A stretch of 64,000 nt of DNA, from assembly GCF_900099805.1 (NCBI RefSeq), contig NZ_FNDR01000010.1, forward strand, positions 62,001 through 126,000, written 5' to 3'. The translations under genes were made by a program, and so were the position numbers. This document shows, in pieces, positions 8,130-17,011 of the stretch; within the stretch, counting starts at the first letter, position 1; the number at the start of each line of letters is the position of its first letter. The notes beneath the pieces were generated by a model that saw only the letters and a list, made by a program, of their open reading frames with translations, was not told the origin of the DNA and searched no databases. This stretch comes from Variovorax sp. OV700. GTDB lineage: Bacteria > Pseudomonadota > Gammaproteobacteria > Burkholderiales > Burkholderiaceae_C.

Positions 8130-8135
8130 TAAAAT
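8130..8135 (+). promoter_or_regulatory. Candidate -10 element of argS
   Basis: TAAAAT ends exactly 6 nt before the argS ATG at 8142, and no Shine-Dalgarno sequence fits in between. The -35 side is GC-rich and unremarkable. The geometry suggests transcription starting at the start codon. Confidence 0.4.
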
Positions 8136-8141
8136 CCGCAG

Positions 8142-9827
8142 ATGCTATTGGTCAAACAGGAGCTGCTCGCGGCGCTCGCGAACACGCTCGAATCCCTCTC
8201 GCCCGGCGCCGGCTCCAAAGCCGCGTTCGAGTCGCCCAAGGTGGCCGCCCATGGCGACTTCGCCAGCACGGCCGCCATGCAACTCGCCAAGCCGCTCGGG
8301 CGCAAGCCCCGCGAACTCGCCGAAGAGCTCAGCGCCGCGCTGCTCGCCACCCCCGTGTTCGGCCAGTGGGTCGAAGCCATCGAGATCGCCGGCCCCGGCT
8401 TTCTGAACATCCGCCTCAAGACCTCTGCCAAGCAGCAGATCGTGCGCGAGGTGCTGAACGCGGCCGACGCCTTCGGCCAGCAGCCCGCCACCGGTGAAAA
8501 GGTGCTGGTCGAGTTCGTCTCCGCCAACCCGACCGGCCCGCTTCACGTCGGCCACGGCCGCCAGGCCGCGCTGGGCGATGCCATCTGCAACCTGCGCGCT
8601 TCCCAGGGCGACACCGTCTGGCGCGAGTTCTATTACAACGACGCCGGCGTGCAGATCCAGACGCTGGCCAACAGCACCCAGCTGCGCGCCCGCGGCTTCA
8701 AGCCCGGCGACGCCGAATGGCCGAGCGGCGAAAAGGCCCCCGCCTACAACGGCGACTACATCGCCGACATCGCCGAAGACTTCAAGGCCAGGAAGACCGT
8801 CAAGTCGGACGACCGCGAATACACGGCCAGCGGCGACATCGGCGACCTCGATTCGATCCGCGAATTTGCCGTGGCCTACCTGCGCCGGGAGCAGGACCTC
8901 GACCTGCAGGCCTTCCGCGTGCGCTTCGACAACTACTACCTCGAGTCCAGCCTGTATACCAGCGGCCGCGTCGAGGCCGCGGTGCAAAAGCTCGTGGCCG
9001 CCGGCAAGACCTACGAGCAGGACGGCGCGCTGTGGCTCCGGTCGACCGACTACGGCGACGACAAGGACCGCGTGATGAAGAAGCAGGACGGTACGTACAC
9101 GTACTTCGTGCCTGACGTCGCCTATCACATCGCCAAGTGGGAGCGCGGCTTCCACAAGGTGGTCAACATCCAGGGCACCGACCACCACGGCACCATCGCG
9201 CGCGTGCGCGCCGGGCTCCAGGCCGCCGGCGTCGGCATTCCCGCGGGCTACCCCGACTACGTGCTGCACACCATGGTGCGCGTGATGAAGGGCGGCGAAG
9301 AGGTCAAGATCAGCAAGCGCGCGGGCAGCTACGTCACCTTGCGCGACCTGATCGAATGGACCAGCACCGACGCCGTGCGCTTCTTCCTATTGAGCCGCAA
9401 ACCCGACACCGAGTACACCTTCGACGTCGACCTGGCCGTGACCAAGAACAACGACAACCCGGTGTACTACGTGCAGTACGCCCATGCGCGCATTTGCTCG
9501 GTGCTGGCCGGCTGGGGCGGCGACCCCGCCACGCTCAAGACCGTCGACCTGTCGCCGCTCGAAAGCCCGGCCGCGCAGGCGCTCATGTTGCTGCTCGCCA
9601 AGTACCCCGCCATGCTCACGGCCGCCGCCAAGGATTTTGCACCGCACGACGTCACTTTTTACCTGCGCGAACTGGCGGCCAGCTACCACAGCTACTACGA
9701 CGCAGAGCGCATCCTGGTCGATGAAGAGCCGGTGAAGCTGGCGCGGCTCGCGCTCGTCGCCGCCTGCGCGCAGGTGCTGCACAATGGCCTCGCGATTCTC
9801 GGCGTCAGTGCGCCGAGCAAGATGTGA
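8142..9827 (+). CDS. argS: Arginyl-tRNA synthetase
   Basis: The 561-residue class I synthetase charges tRNA-Arg. The N-terminal additional domain (residues 1-120) is followed by FVSANPTGPLHVGHGRQA, with the HIGH-type motif HVGH at about residue 135, the catalytic core, a KMSKS-equivalent KISKR at about 389, and the C-terminal anticodon-binding DALR-like helical domain ending HNGLAILGVSAPSKM. Length is normal. The SPOR gene starts 8 nt downstream, so both are probably read from one transcript. Confidence 0.97.
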   Translation: MLLVKQELLAALANTLESLSPGAGSKAAFESPKVAAHGDFASTAAMQLAKPLGRKPRELAEELSAALLATPVFGQWVEAIEIAGPGFLNIRLKTSAKQQIVREVLNAADAFGQQPATGEKVLVEFVSANPTGPLHVGHGRQAALGDAICNLRASQGDTVWREFYYNDAGVQIQTLANSTQLRARGFKPGDAEWPSGEKAPAYNGDYIADIAEDFKARKTVKSDDREYTASGDIGDLDSIREFAVAYLRREQDLDLQAFRVRFDNYYLESSLYTSGRVEAAVQKLVAAGKTYEQDGALWLRSTDYGDDKDRVMKKQDGTYTYFVPDVAYHIAKWERGFHKVVNIQGTDHHGTIARVRAGLQAAGVGIPAGYPDYVLHTMVRVMKGGEEVKISKRAGSYVTLRDLIEWTSTDAVRFFLLSRKPDTEYTFDVDLAVTKNNDNPVYYVQYAHARICSVLAGWGGDPATLKTVDLSPLESPAAQALMLLLAKYPAMLTAAAKDFAPHDVTFYLRELAASYHSYYDAERILVDEEPVKLARLALVAACAQVLHNGLAILGVSAPSKM

Positions 9828-9834
9828 AAACACC

Positions 9835-10569
9835 ATGAAGAAGACAACCAGACAACGCGGCAACATCGTCATCGGGCTCATCGTCGGCCTGGTGCTGGGG
9901 TTGGGGGTCGCGCTGGGCATTGCGGTCTACGTGACCAAGGTGCCGATTCCGTTCGTGACCAAGACCCAGCGCGGCGGCGCCGAGCAAGACGAAGCCGAAG
10001 CCCGCAAGAACCGCGATTGGGATCCCAACGCGCCCCTGGCAGGCAAGGCTGGCGCACCCAAGCCGGCCGCTCCCGCTCCGGTGGCCCCGCCGAGCGGCGG
10101 CGACACAGCGGCCGTGGCACCGGCCACCGCGCCGCCGCCCGCCCCGCCGGTGCCAGTGGTCGTGGCTCCGGCCAAGCCCCCGCGTCCGGCGCCGGTGCCG
10201 GCCGAGGCCAATTCGCTGCCGCCTTCGAACGATCCGCTGGGCGACCTTGCCCGCGCGCGGGCCGGCGGCAGCAGCACTACTACCGCTTCCGCCGCGCCCA
10301 GCAGCAACAACAGCGCAGCAGCGGGGCCCGATCCGTTCATGTATTTCGTGCAGGCCGGCGCCTTCCGCACCACCGAAGACGCCGAGGCCCAGCGCGCCAA
10401 GCTGTCGTTGATGGGCGTCGAGGCCCGGGTCACCGAGCGCGAGCAGGCCGGCCGCACGGTCTACCGGGTGCGCGCCGGTCCGTTCAGCAAGAAGGACGAT
10501 GCCGACCGCCTGAAAGAGCGGCTCGACAGCGGCGGCCTCGAATCGGCGCTGGTGCGCGTCCAGCGCTGA
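9835..10569 (+). CDS. SPOR-domain membrane protein (FtsN-like)
   Basis: The 244-residue bitopic protein has a short cytoplasmic N-terminus, one membrane helix (about residues 10-32), a long Pro/Ala-rich periplasmic linker and a C-terminal SPOR domain (about 165-244, starting YFVQAGAFRTTEDAEAQRAK and ending VYRVRAGPFSKKDDADRL...). SPOR domains bind denuded peptidoglycan at the septum, so a role in division is likely. The ATG at 9835 was chosen over upstream in-frame codons because MKK directly precedes the membrane helix. Position after argS is common in beta-proteobacteria. Confidence 0.88.
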   Translation: MKKTTRQRGNIVIGLIVGLVLGLGVALGIAVYVTKVPIPFVTKTQRGGAEQDEAEARKNRDWDPNAPLAGKAGAPKPAAPAPVAPPSGGDTAAVAPATAPPPAPPVPVVVAPAKPPRPAPVPAEANSLPPSNDPLGDLARARAGGSSTTTASAAPSSNNSAAAGPDPFMYFVQAGAFRTTEDAEAQRAKLSLMGVEARVTEREQAGRTVYRVRAGPFSKKDDADRLKERLDSGGLESALVRVQR

Positions 10570-10741
10570 TGCTCGCGAACCGCCGGCCGCGGTATCCGCG
10601 AGCGGCGGTTGCGAATATTCTTTAAGCTTTGCCGCGCGGCACGGGCCGCCGCCAACCCGGATTGTCCTGGGCAAGCCGCATGCGGGAACTCCGCGCGGCG
10701 CGCCGGCTCAGTCTGCCGTACCCAACAGGAGAACTCTTTCA

Positions 10742-11389
10742 ATGAAACGTCGTGACTTTTCGCTCGCCGCCACCTCGCTCGGGCTGCTTTCCCTGGCTGG
10801 CAACAGCGCGCACGCCCAGGCGCGCGTGCCCAAGGCCGGCACCGAGTACCTGGTGCTCGACAAGCGCGTGGCGGTCGATGCGCCGGCGGGCAAGATCGAA
10901 GTGATCGAGTTCTTCTCGTACAACTGCCCGCACTGCAACGATTTCGAGCCGCAGCTCGAAGCCTGGCTCAAGACGGCGCCGAAGGAAGTGGCCTTCCGCC
11001 GCGTGCCCGTGCCTTTCGTGGGCAACGACGTCGAAGCCAAGCAGCGCCTGTACTACGCGCTCGAAACGCTGGGCAAGGTCGACGAATTCCAGCCAAAGGT
11101 GTTCGACGCGATCCACAAGCAGCGCCAGAACGTGAACGGCGACGCCAACATCATTGCCTGGGCCACCGCCAATGGCCTGGACGGCGCCAAGTTCAAGGAA
11201 GTCTTTACCTCGTTTGGCGTGGCCAGCAAGGCGAAGCGCGCCTCGCAGATGACCGACTCCTACAAGGTGGCCGGCGTTCCGGCCCTGGCAATTGCCGGCC
11301 GCTGGTATGTGGACGGCGAAACGGCCGGCAACATGACCAAGGCGCTCCAGGTCACCAACTTTCTGATCGGCGAAGCCAAGAAGGGCTGA
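10742..11389 (+). CDS. dsbA: Thiol:disulfide interchange protein DsbA
   Basis: The 215-residue periplasmic oxidase introduces disulfides into exported proteins. It has a signal peptide (cleavage after about AHA, residue 25), a thioredoxin fold with the active-site CPHC at residues 62-65, and the cis-proline loop VAGVPALAI near residue 180. AGGAG lies upstream of the ATG with usual spacing. Likely clients in this window are the cysteine-containing TpsA exoprotein and the PsiF protein, which is inference. A terminator follows at 11460. Confidence 0.95.
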   Translation: MKRRDFSLAATSLGLLSLAGNSAHAQARVPKAGTEYLVLDKRVAVDAPAGKIEVIEFFSYNCPHCNDFEPQLEAWLKTAPKEVAFRRVPVPFVGNDVEAKQRLYYALETLGKVDEFQPKVFDAIHKQRQNVNGDANIIAWATANGLDGAKFKEVFTSFGVASKAKRASQMTDSYKVAGVPALAIAGRWYVDGETAGNMTKALQVTNFLIGEAKKG

Positions 11390-11459
11390 CCCCCTTTTTC
11401 AGGGGGTAATCACCTGCGGCCGGCGGAGCCGGTTTCGCGGTGTTTCCGGATGGATGTCA

Positions 11460-11481
11460 AGCCCGCTTTGGCGGGCTTTTT
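11460..11481 (+). terminator. Rho-independent terminator after dsbA
   Basis: The perfect stem AGCCCGC-TTTG-GCGGGCT is followed by a run of T. It ends the dsbA transcript and separates it from lptA. A weaker CCCCC/GGGGG stem-loop overlaps the end of dsbA just upstream (11391-11406). Confidence 0.85.
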
Positions 11482-11544
11482 CATCCCTGCGTGCAGGGCT
11501 GGCGCCATCTGCCGCATACAATGCAGAGCAAGTTTCGTGCCTCT

Positions 11545-12282
11545 ATGACATTGCACTCCTACTCCAACACCACTCCTCCTGTTCGCCGCCTCGGCCGCCT
11601 GGCTCGCCTGACTCACCTGAGTGTTGGCGCGCTGTTGCTGGCCGGTCTCGCCTCGGGCGCTCTGGCCGAGACGGCCGACCGCACCAAGCCGATGAACATC
11701 GAGTCTGACGCCATGCGTTATGACGACCTCAAGCAGACGAGCGTGTTCACGGGGAACGTGCTGGTCACGAAGGGCACGATCATCATCCGCGGCGCGCGCA
11801 TCGACGTGCGGCAGGACGCCGAGGGCTACCAGTACGGGGTGGTCACCGCGGCCCCTGGCAAGCGGGCCTACTACAAGCAGAAGCGCAATGCGCCCGACGA
11901 GTGGATCGAGGGCGAATCCGAAGTCATCGAGTACGACAGCCGCGCCGACAACGTCAAGTTCATCCGCAATGCCGTCATGCGCCGCCTGCTGGGCGCCACG
12001 CCAAACGACGAAAGCAGCGGCGCGCTCATCGTCTACGACCAGAGCAACGACACCTACACGGTCAACGGTTCCACCGTACCGCCGAACACCGGGGTGAATG
12101 CCCCGGCGGGCGGCGGGCGGGTGAAGACCATTCTGACGCCCAAGAGCGCCACGGCGCCCGCGCCAGGCGCCCCGACGCCGGCCGGCGGACGGGCCGCGCC
12201 AGCGGCGCCACAGCCGGCACCCGGTGCCGGCCTGCGCCCGAGCACCACGCTCAGCGGCAGCGAAGGGGAAGGGCGCAAGTGA
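11545..12282 (+). CDS. lptA: Lipopolysaccharide transport periplasmic protein LptA
   Basis: The 245-residue protein forms the periplasmic bridge that carries LPS from the inner to the outer membrane. After an Arg-rich N-terminus comes a signal peptide (HLSVGALLLAGLASGALA) and the OstA/LptA beta-jellyroll (about residues 40-190), with repeating strands such as DRTKPMNIESDAMRYDDLKQ and NVLVTKGTIIIRGARIDV. The tail is an unusual Ala/Pro-rich stretch. The ATG at 11521 is an alternative start; neither has a convincing Shine-Dalgarno sequence. Its stop overlaps the GTG of lptB, as usual for this pair. Confidence 0.9.
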   Translation: MTLHSYSNTTPPVRRLGRLARLTHLSVGALLLAGLASGALAETADRTKPMNIESDAMRYDDLKQTSVFTGNVLVTKGTIIIRGARIDVRQDAEGYQYGVVTAAPGKRAYYKQKRNAPDEWIEGESEVIEYDSRADNVKFIRNAVMRRLLGATPNDESSGALIVYDQSNDTYTVNGSTVPPNTGVNAPAGGGRVKTILTPKSATAPAPGAPTPAGGRAAPAAPQPAPGAGLRPSTTLSGSEGEGRK

Positions 12283-13073
12283 TCGAAACCGCTGGAAGCC
12301 ACAACGCCGATGGCACACCGGGCAGCCGCCTGGTGGTGCGCGGCCTGCAAAAAAGCTACGGCAGCCGCAAGGTCGTCAAGGATGTCTCGCTCGACGTTCA
12401 AAAGGGCGAAGTCGTGGGGCTTCTGGGCCCCAACGGCGCTGGCAAGACCACCTCGTTCTACATGATCGTGGGCCTGGTGCGGGCCGACGCCGGCGAGATC
12501 ACCATCGACGGCGAACCCATTGCGCACATGCCGATCCACCGGCGCGCCCGCATGGGCCTGAGCTACCTGCCGCAGGAAGCCTCCATCTTCCGCAAGCTCA
12601 CGGTCGAGGAAAACGTGCGTGCCGTGCTCGAGCTCCAGCGCGAGCCCGATGGCAACGGCAAACCCGCGCCCCTGTCGAAGCAGCGCACCGAAGAGCGGCT
12701 CTCGGGGCTGCTGGCCGACTTGCGCGTGGACCATCTGCGCGATTCCCCCGCGCTCGCGCTCTCGGGCGGCGAACGGCGCCGGGTCGAAATTGCCCGCGCG
12801 CTGGCCACGCAGCCGCGCTTCATCCTGCTGGACGAGCCCTTTGCCGGCATCGACCCCATCGCGGTGATCGAGATCCAGCGGATCATCAGCTTCCTGAAGG
12901 AGCGCGGCATCGGCGTGCTCATCACCGACCACAACGTGCGTGAAACGCTGGGCATCTGCGATCACGCGTTCATCATCAGCGACGGGCATGTGCTGGCACA
13001 AGGCACGCCCTCGGAGATCGTCGACAACGCCGAAGTACGCAGGGTGTACCTCGGCGAGCACTTCCGGATGTAA
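12279..13073 (+). CDS. lptB: LPS export ABC transporter ATPase LptB
   Basis: The 264-residue ATPase powers LPS extraction by LptFG. It shows Walker A GPNGAGKTT (about residue 50), the Q-loop near SYLPQEASIFRKLT, the signature LSGGERRRVEIA, Walker B FILLDEPFAGIDP and the switch His in LITDHNVRETL. The start is GTG at 12279, overlapping the lptA stop and preceded by a GAAGGGG Shine-Dalgarno sequence; no ATG lies in frame at the family's N-terminus. The short insert EPDGNGKPAPLS in the helical domain is lineage-typical. rpoN follows 17 nt later. Confidence 0.95.
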   Translation: MIETAGSHNADGTPGSRLVVRGLQKSYGSRKVVKDVSLDVQKGEVVGLLGPNGAGKTTSFYMIVGLVRADAGEITIDGEPIAHMPIHRRARMGLSYLPQEASIFRKLTVEENVRAVLELQREPDGNGKPAPLSKQRTEERLSGLLADLRVDHLRDSPALALSGGERRRVEIARALATQPRFILLDEPFAGIDPIAVIEIQRIISFLKERGIGVLITDHNVRETLGICDHAFIISDGHVLAQGTPSEIVDNAEVRRVYLGEHFRM

Positions 13074-13090
13074 GGGAGGAGTCGGTCTCC

Positions 13091-14686
13091 ATGAAGCAAG
13101 GGCTGTCCCTTCGCGTCTCGCAGCATCTGGCGCTCACGCCTCAGCTGCAGCAGTCGATCCGGCTGCTGCAGCTCTCCACGCTCGAACTGAGCCAGGAGGT
13201 CGAGCAGATGCTCGACGAGAACCCGTTCCTCGAACGCACCGCGGAAGAAGCGGCGCGCGAGGAATTCGGCCTCGATGCCATCGATACCCCGGTGCCGCGC
13301 GATGAATCATCGGGCGAGGCCGGCGAGAGCGACTTCGCCTCGGCCCCGACCAGCAGCGCGGCCACCACATCCAGCGAAACCACCGCGGCGACCGAGACCG
13401 ACGTTCCCGCCGCCGACGCGACAGAGCGCGAGCCCGACTGGGAAGGCGACGGCACCGTCGACATGGCGCCGGACGACAGCGAGTGGGGCAGCGATGCCCC
13501 CGCGCGCCAGAACAACCTGGGCGATGACGAGCGCGCCGACGCCACCGAACTCGCGCGCAGCCAGGAGTCGCTGCAGTCCTTCCTGCACCGGCAGGCGCTC
13601 AGCCTCCGACTCAACGAGAACGACTGTGCCGCGCTGCGCTTCCTGATCGAATCGCTCAACGACGACGGCTATCTCGAAGATTCGCTGCCGGCGCTGGCCT
13701 CGGGCCTTGCGGGCGACGACAACGACCAGTTCGACGAGCTGGTGCATCACTTCCAGGTGGCGCTCGGCCTGCTGCAGAGCCTGGAGCCGGCCGGTGTCGG
13801 CGCGCGCGACCTGGGCGAATGCCTCGGCATCCAGCTGCGCGCGCTCGCCAGCGAGGACGAAACCGAAGAACACGCCCTGGTCCGCAAGACCGCCATCGCC
13901 ATCTGCAAGCAGCCGATGGAACTGCTCGCGCGGCGCGACTTCAAGCGCCTGGCCACGCTCACCCGCACCAATGAAGAGCTGGTGCGCTCGGCGCTGCAAA
14001 TCATCTCGCGGCTCGAGCCCAAGCCGGGTCGCCGCTTCGTCGACGTCGAGCGCAACATCGTGGTCCCCGACGTGATCGTCACCAAGATCGGCCGCGGCAC
14101 CAACGTCAAGTTCCGCGTCATGCTCAACCCCGAGGTGATGCCGCGGCTGCGCGTGCACGACATATACGCCGGCGCCCTCAAGTCGCACAAGGGCGAGGGC
14201 AGCCAGGCGCTGTCGCAGCGGCTGCAGGAGGCGCGCTGGTTCATCAAGAACATCCAGCAGCGCTTCGACACCATCCTGCGCGTCTCCAATGCCATCGTCG
14301 AGCGGCAGAAAAGCTACTTCGTGCACGGCGAGCTCGCCATGCGACCGCTGGTGCTGCGCGAGATCGCCGACGAGCTCGGCCTGCACGAATCGACCATCTC
14401 GCGCGTGACCACCGCCAAGTACATGGCCACGCCCTTCGGCACGGTCGAACTCAAGTACTTCTTCGGCTCCGCGCTCGGCACCGAGACCGGTGGCAATGCC
14501 TCGAGCACCGCGGTGCGCGCGCTGATCAAGCAGTTCGTGAGTTCCGAGAGCATCAAGAAGCCGCTGTCCGACAGCCAGATTTCCGAGATGCTCAAGGAGC
14601 AGGGCATCGAGTGCGCGCGGCGCACCGTGGCCAAGTACCGCGAGGCGCTGCGCATCGCGCCCGCCAACCTCCGCAAGGCGCTGTAG
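13091..14686 (+). CDS. rpoN: RNA polymerase sigma-54 factor
   Basis: The 531-residue sigma factor recognises -24/-12 promoters and needs an AAA+ activator. Region I (residues 1-50) has the Gln/Leu-rich MKQGLSLRVSQHLALTPQLQ start. Region II is acidic and rather long (about 60-160). Region III includes the core-binding part, and the RpoN box reads ARRTVAKYREAL near the C-terminus. The lptA-lptB-rpoN order is the standard one in proteobacteria. No sigma-54 activator gene was recognised in the window. Confidence 0.97.
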   Translation: MKQGLSLRVSQHLALTPQLQQSIRLLQLSTLELSQEVEQMLDENPFLERTAEEAAREEFGLDAIDTPVPRDESSGEAGESDFASAPTSSAATTSSETTAATETDVPAADATEREPDWEGDGTVDMAPDDSEWGSDAPARQNNLGDDERADATELARSQESLQSFLHRQALSLRLNENDCAALRFLIESLNDDGYLEDSLPALASGLAGDDNDQFDELVHHFQVALGLLQSLEPAGVGARDLGECLGIQLRALASEDETEEHALVRKTAIAICKQPMELLARRDFKRLATLTRTNEELVRSALQIISRLEPKPGRRFVDVERNIVVPDVIVTKIGRGTNVKFRVMLNPEVMPRLRVHDIYAGALKSHKGEGSQALSQRLQEARWFIKNIQQRFDTILRVSNAIVERQKSYFVHGELAMRPLVLREIADELGLHESTISRVTTAKYMATPFGTVELKYFFGSALGTETGGNASSTAVRALIKQFVSSESIKKPLSDSQISEMLKEQGIECARRTVAKYREALRIAPANLRKAL

Positions 14687-14696
14687 AAAGCCGCCG

Positions 14697-16304
14697 ATGG
14701 TGGCCTGCCGCCTGCTGTCGCGCTGTGGGCACTGGGTTTTCGTCATGGCGGCGGCGCTGCTTTTTGCCGGCTGCGCCACCCTGCCCGACGAAGCGCCGCG
14801 CCCGCCAACCCGGGCCATGGCCGCGTCGACCGATACCGCGCTCGGCAAGATCGCGCTGGCGGCGCAGCCCGACCCCGACCTCAGCGGCTTTCGGTTGATG
14901 CCAGGAGGCGACTTCGCCTTCGACACGCGCATCCAGCTTGCACGCCGCGCCCAGCGCACGCTCGACGTCCAGTACTACCAGATCGAGAACGATGAGACTG
15001 GCCGCTACCTGCTGCGCACCTTGCGCGACGCGGCCGTGCGCGGCGTGCGCGTGCGGCTCTTGATGGACGACCTCTACACCTCGGGCGAGGACGAACTGCT
15101 GCTTGGCCTGGCCGCCACGCCGAACGTCGAGCTGCGCCTCTTCAACCCGTTTCCGGCCGGGCGCGGCAGCCTGCTCAAGCGCTTCGCAGCCTCGCTCTTC
15201 GACTTCAGCCGCGTCAACCGGCGCATGCACAACAAGCTCTTCATCGCCGACGGCGCCATGGCGGTGGCGGGCGGCCGCAACATTGGCAACCAGTATTTCA
15301 GGCGCACGGCGGGCGAGAATTTTCTCGATCTCGACACCTTCGTGACCGGCGCGCTGGTGCCGCGCCTCGGCACCCTGTTCGACCAGTACTGGAACAGCGT
15401 TTACGTTCGGCCGATCCAGTCGGTGGTGGCCACGGGCCTTTCGCGCGAGGATTTGCAAGAGCGCTTCGAAGCCGTCACCGGCCCCGACACCACGCCGCCG
15501 CCGCCGCGGCCCGCGCCCAACGACCTGCTCGGCTACAGCCCGATGGCCGAAGACCTTGCCACCGGCAGGCTTGGCCTGATCTGGGCCCTTGCCGAGGCCT
15601 ACGCCGATTCGCCCGACCGCGTGATCGGCAAGACCGTGTCGTACGGCGGCGTGCCGCTGCTCGACGTCGACAGCGTGCGCTACAACGTGGTCGAGCAGAT
15701 GCGCCGCGCGCGCTCCGAGGTGACCATCGTCTCGCCCTACCTGATTCCGGGCGAGGCCGGCCTGGAAGTGATGCGCGAGATCCGCAGGCGCAACGTGAAG
15801 ATCAGCGTGGTCACCAATTCGCTCGCGGCCACCGACGAACCGCTGGTGCACACCGCGTACCGCCGCTACCGCCCCGACATGCTGAAGCTGGGCGCCGACC
15901 TGTACGAGCTCAGCACCACGCGCACCCGGCGCAGCGTGCGGCTGGGGCTCTTCGGCACCTCGGTCGGCCGGCTGCATGCCAAGTCGGCGGTGATCGATCG
16001 GCAGGTACTTTTCGTCGGCTCGATGAATTTCGATCCGCGCTCCGAAACGCACAACACCGAGATCGGCCTTTTCATCCGCAGCCCCGAGATGGCGCAGCAG
16101 GCGCTCAAGCTCATCGACGTGCTCAAGCAGCAGGGCGCCTACCGCCTGCGCTTTGCCGAGGGCGGCGGCAACCCCTCGCGCATCGAATGGATCAGCGAGG
16201 ACGCCGGCAAGACCACCGTGCTGAACGAGGAGCCCGACTCCGATTTCTGGGGCCGCGCCATGCTCGAGTTGCTGGCGCCGCTGACGCCCGAGAGCTTGCT
16301 GTAG
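14697..16304 (+). CDS. Phospholipase D-family lipoprotein (ClsC-like)
   Basis: The 535-residue protein has a lipoprotein signal (lipobox LFAGC, Cys at about 25) and two HKD phosphodiesterase motifs. The first is in RRMHNKLFIADG...GGRN (about 177-200) and the second in GRLHAKSAVIDRQ...GSMNFDPRS (about 425-450). This double-HKD layout is that of phospholipase D and ClsC-type cardiolipin synthases, so phosphatidyl transfer in the envelope is the likely activity. It starts 10 nt after rpoN with a weak Shine-Dalgarno sequence and runs convergent with the YceI gene, only 18 nt apart. Confidence 0.88.
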   Translation: MVACRLLSRCGHWVFVMAAALLFAGCATLPDEAPRPPTRAMAASTDTALGKIALAAQPDPDLSGFRLMPGGDFAFDTRIQLARRAQRTLDVQYYQIENDETGRYLLRTLRDAAVRGVRVRLLMDDLYTSGEDELLLGLAATPNVELRLFNPFPAGRGSLLKRFAASLFDFSRVNRRMHNKLFIADGAMAVAGGRNIGNQYFRRTAGENFLDLDTFVTGALVPRLGTLFDQYWNSVYVRPIQSVVATGLSREDLQERFEAVTGPDTTPPPPRPAPNDLLGYSPMAEDLATGRLGLIWALAEAYADSPDRVIGKTVSYGGVPLLDVDSVRYNVVEQMRRARSEVTIVSPYLIPGEAGLEVMREIRRRNVKISVVTNSLAATDEPLVHTAYRRYRPDMLKLGADLYELSTTRTRRSVRLGLFGTSVGRLHAKSAVIDRQVLFVGSMNFDPRSETHNTEIGLFIRSPEMAQQALKLIDVLKQQGAYRLRFAEGGGNPSRIEWISEDAGKTTVLNEEPDSDFWGRAMLELLAPLTPESLL

Positions 16305-16322
16305 GCCCGCCGTTCATGTTCG

Positions 16323-16955
16323 CTATTGCTGCACGTTGACCGCTTCGACCTGCACCAGCAGCTTCACCTTGTTCTCGAAGCCGAAGTTCAGGCCCCACGT
16401 GATGCCCCAGTCGCTGCGCTGCACCGTGGTTTCGAAGTCGCCGCCGCAGACTTGGCGGTTGATGAGCGGGTTCAGGTAGCAGTTGAAGCGCACGGCCTTG
16501 AGCGTGACCGGCTTGGTCTGGCCCATCAGCGTGAGCGTGCCCGGCACGTCGACCACCTTGTCGCCGTTGAATTCGATGCGGTCCGCCACGAAGCGGCCGG
16601 TCGGAAACTCGGCCACGTTGAAGAAGTCCTTGCTTTGCACGTGGCGGTTGAGCAGGTCGACGCCGGTGTTGATGGAGCTGATGTCCATCGTGATGTCGAC
16701 CTTGCCGCTGCTGCCGCTGCCGTCGATCTGCACCGAGCCGTCCTTGGTACTGAACCGGCCGCGATTGGTGGTGGTGCCGTAGTGCCCCATCTCGTACATC
16801 ACGAAGGTGTGGGTCGGATCGATCACGTAGCTGGCATTCTTTGCCGGGCCGCCCGCGGGCTTGGCTGCGACGGGCGGTGCCGTGTATTCCTGCGCCAGGG
16901 CGGGGGTGGCAATGGTCGCTGCAGACAATGCGGCAGCGAGGAAGAGCTTCTTCAT
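16323..16955 (-). CDS. YceI family periplasmic protein
   Basis: The 210-residue protein has a signal peptide (MKKLFLAAALSAATIATPALAQ) and a YceI lipocalin-like barrel (about residues 45-205), starting SYVIDPTHTFVMYEMGH and with the repeat-strand ISSINTGVDLLNRHVQSKDF. YceI proteins bind isoprenoid-type lipids and are often linked to quinone redox chemistry. It is the first of two YceI genes ahead of cytochrome b561, an arrangement seen in many proteobacteria. The cysteine pair in FNCYLNPLINRQVCGG may form a disulfide. Confidence 0.92.
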   Translation of the reverse strand: MKKLFLAAALSAATIATPALAQEYTAPPVAAKPAGGPAKNASYVIDPTHTFVMYEMGHYGTTTNRGRFSTKDGSVQIDGSGSSGKVDITMDISSINTGVDLLNRHVQSKDFFNVAEFPTGRFVADRIEFNGDKVVDVPGTLTLMGQTKPVTLKAVRFNCYLNPLINRQVCGGDFETTVQRSDWGITWGLNFGFENKVKLLVQVEAVNVQQ

Positions 16956-17011
16956 GGCAATGGGCGTGCTTGGCGTGAAAACAAAATCAGTTGAGAGGAC
17001 AAAAAAGGGGC

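Noticed and set aside
10570..10741. Sigma-E-type promoter (GGAACT then TCTG) before dsbA
   Set aside because: The -10 side and spacing match poorly, and the flanks are GC-rich enough for such matches by chance.
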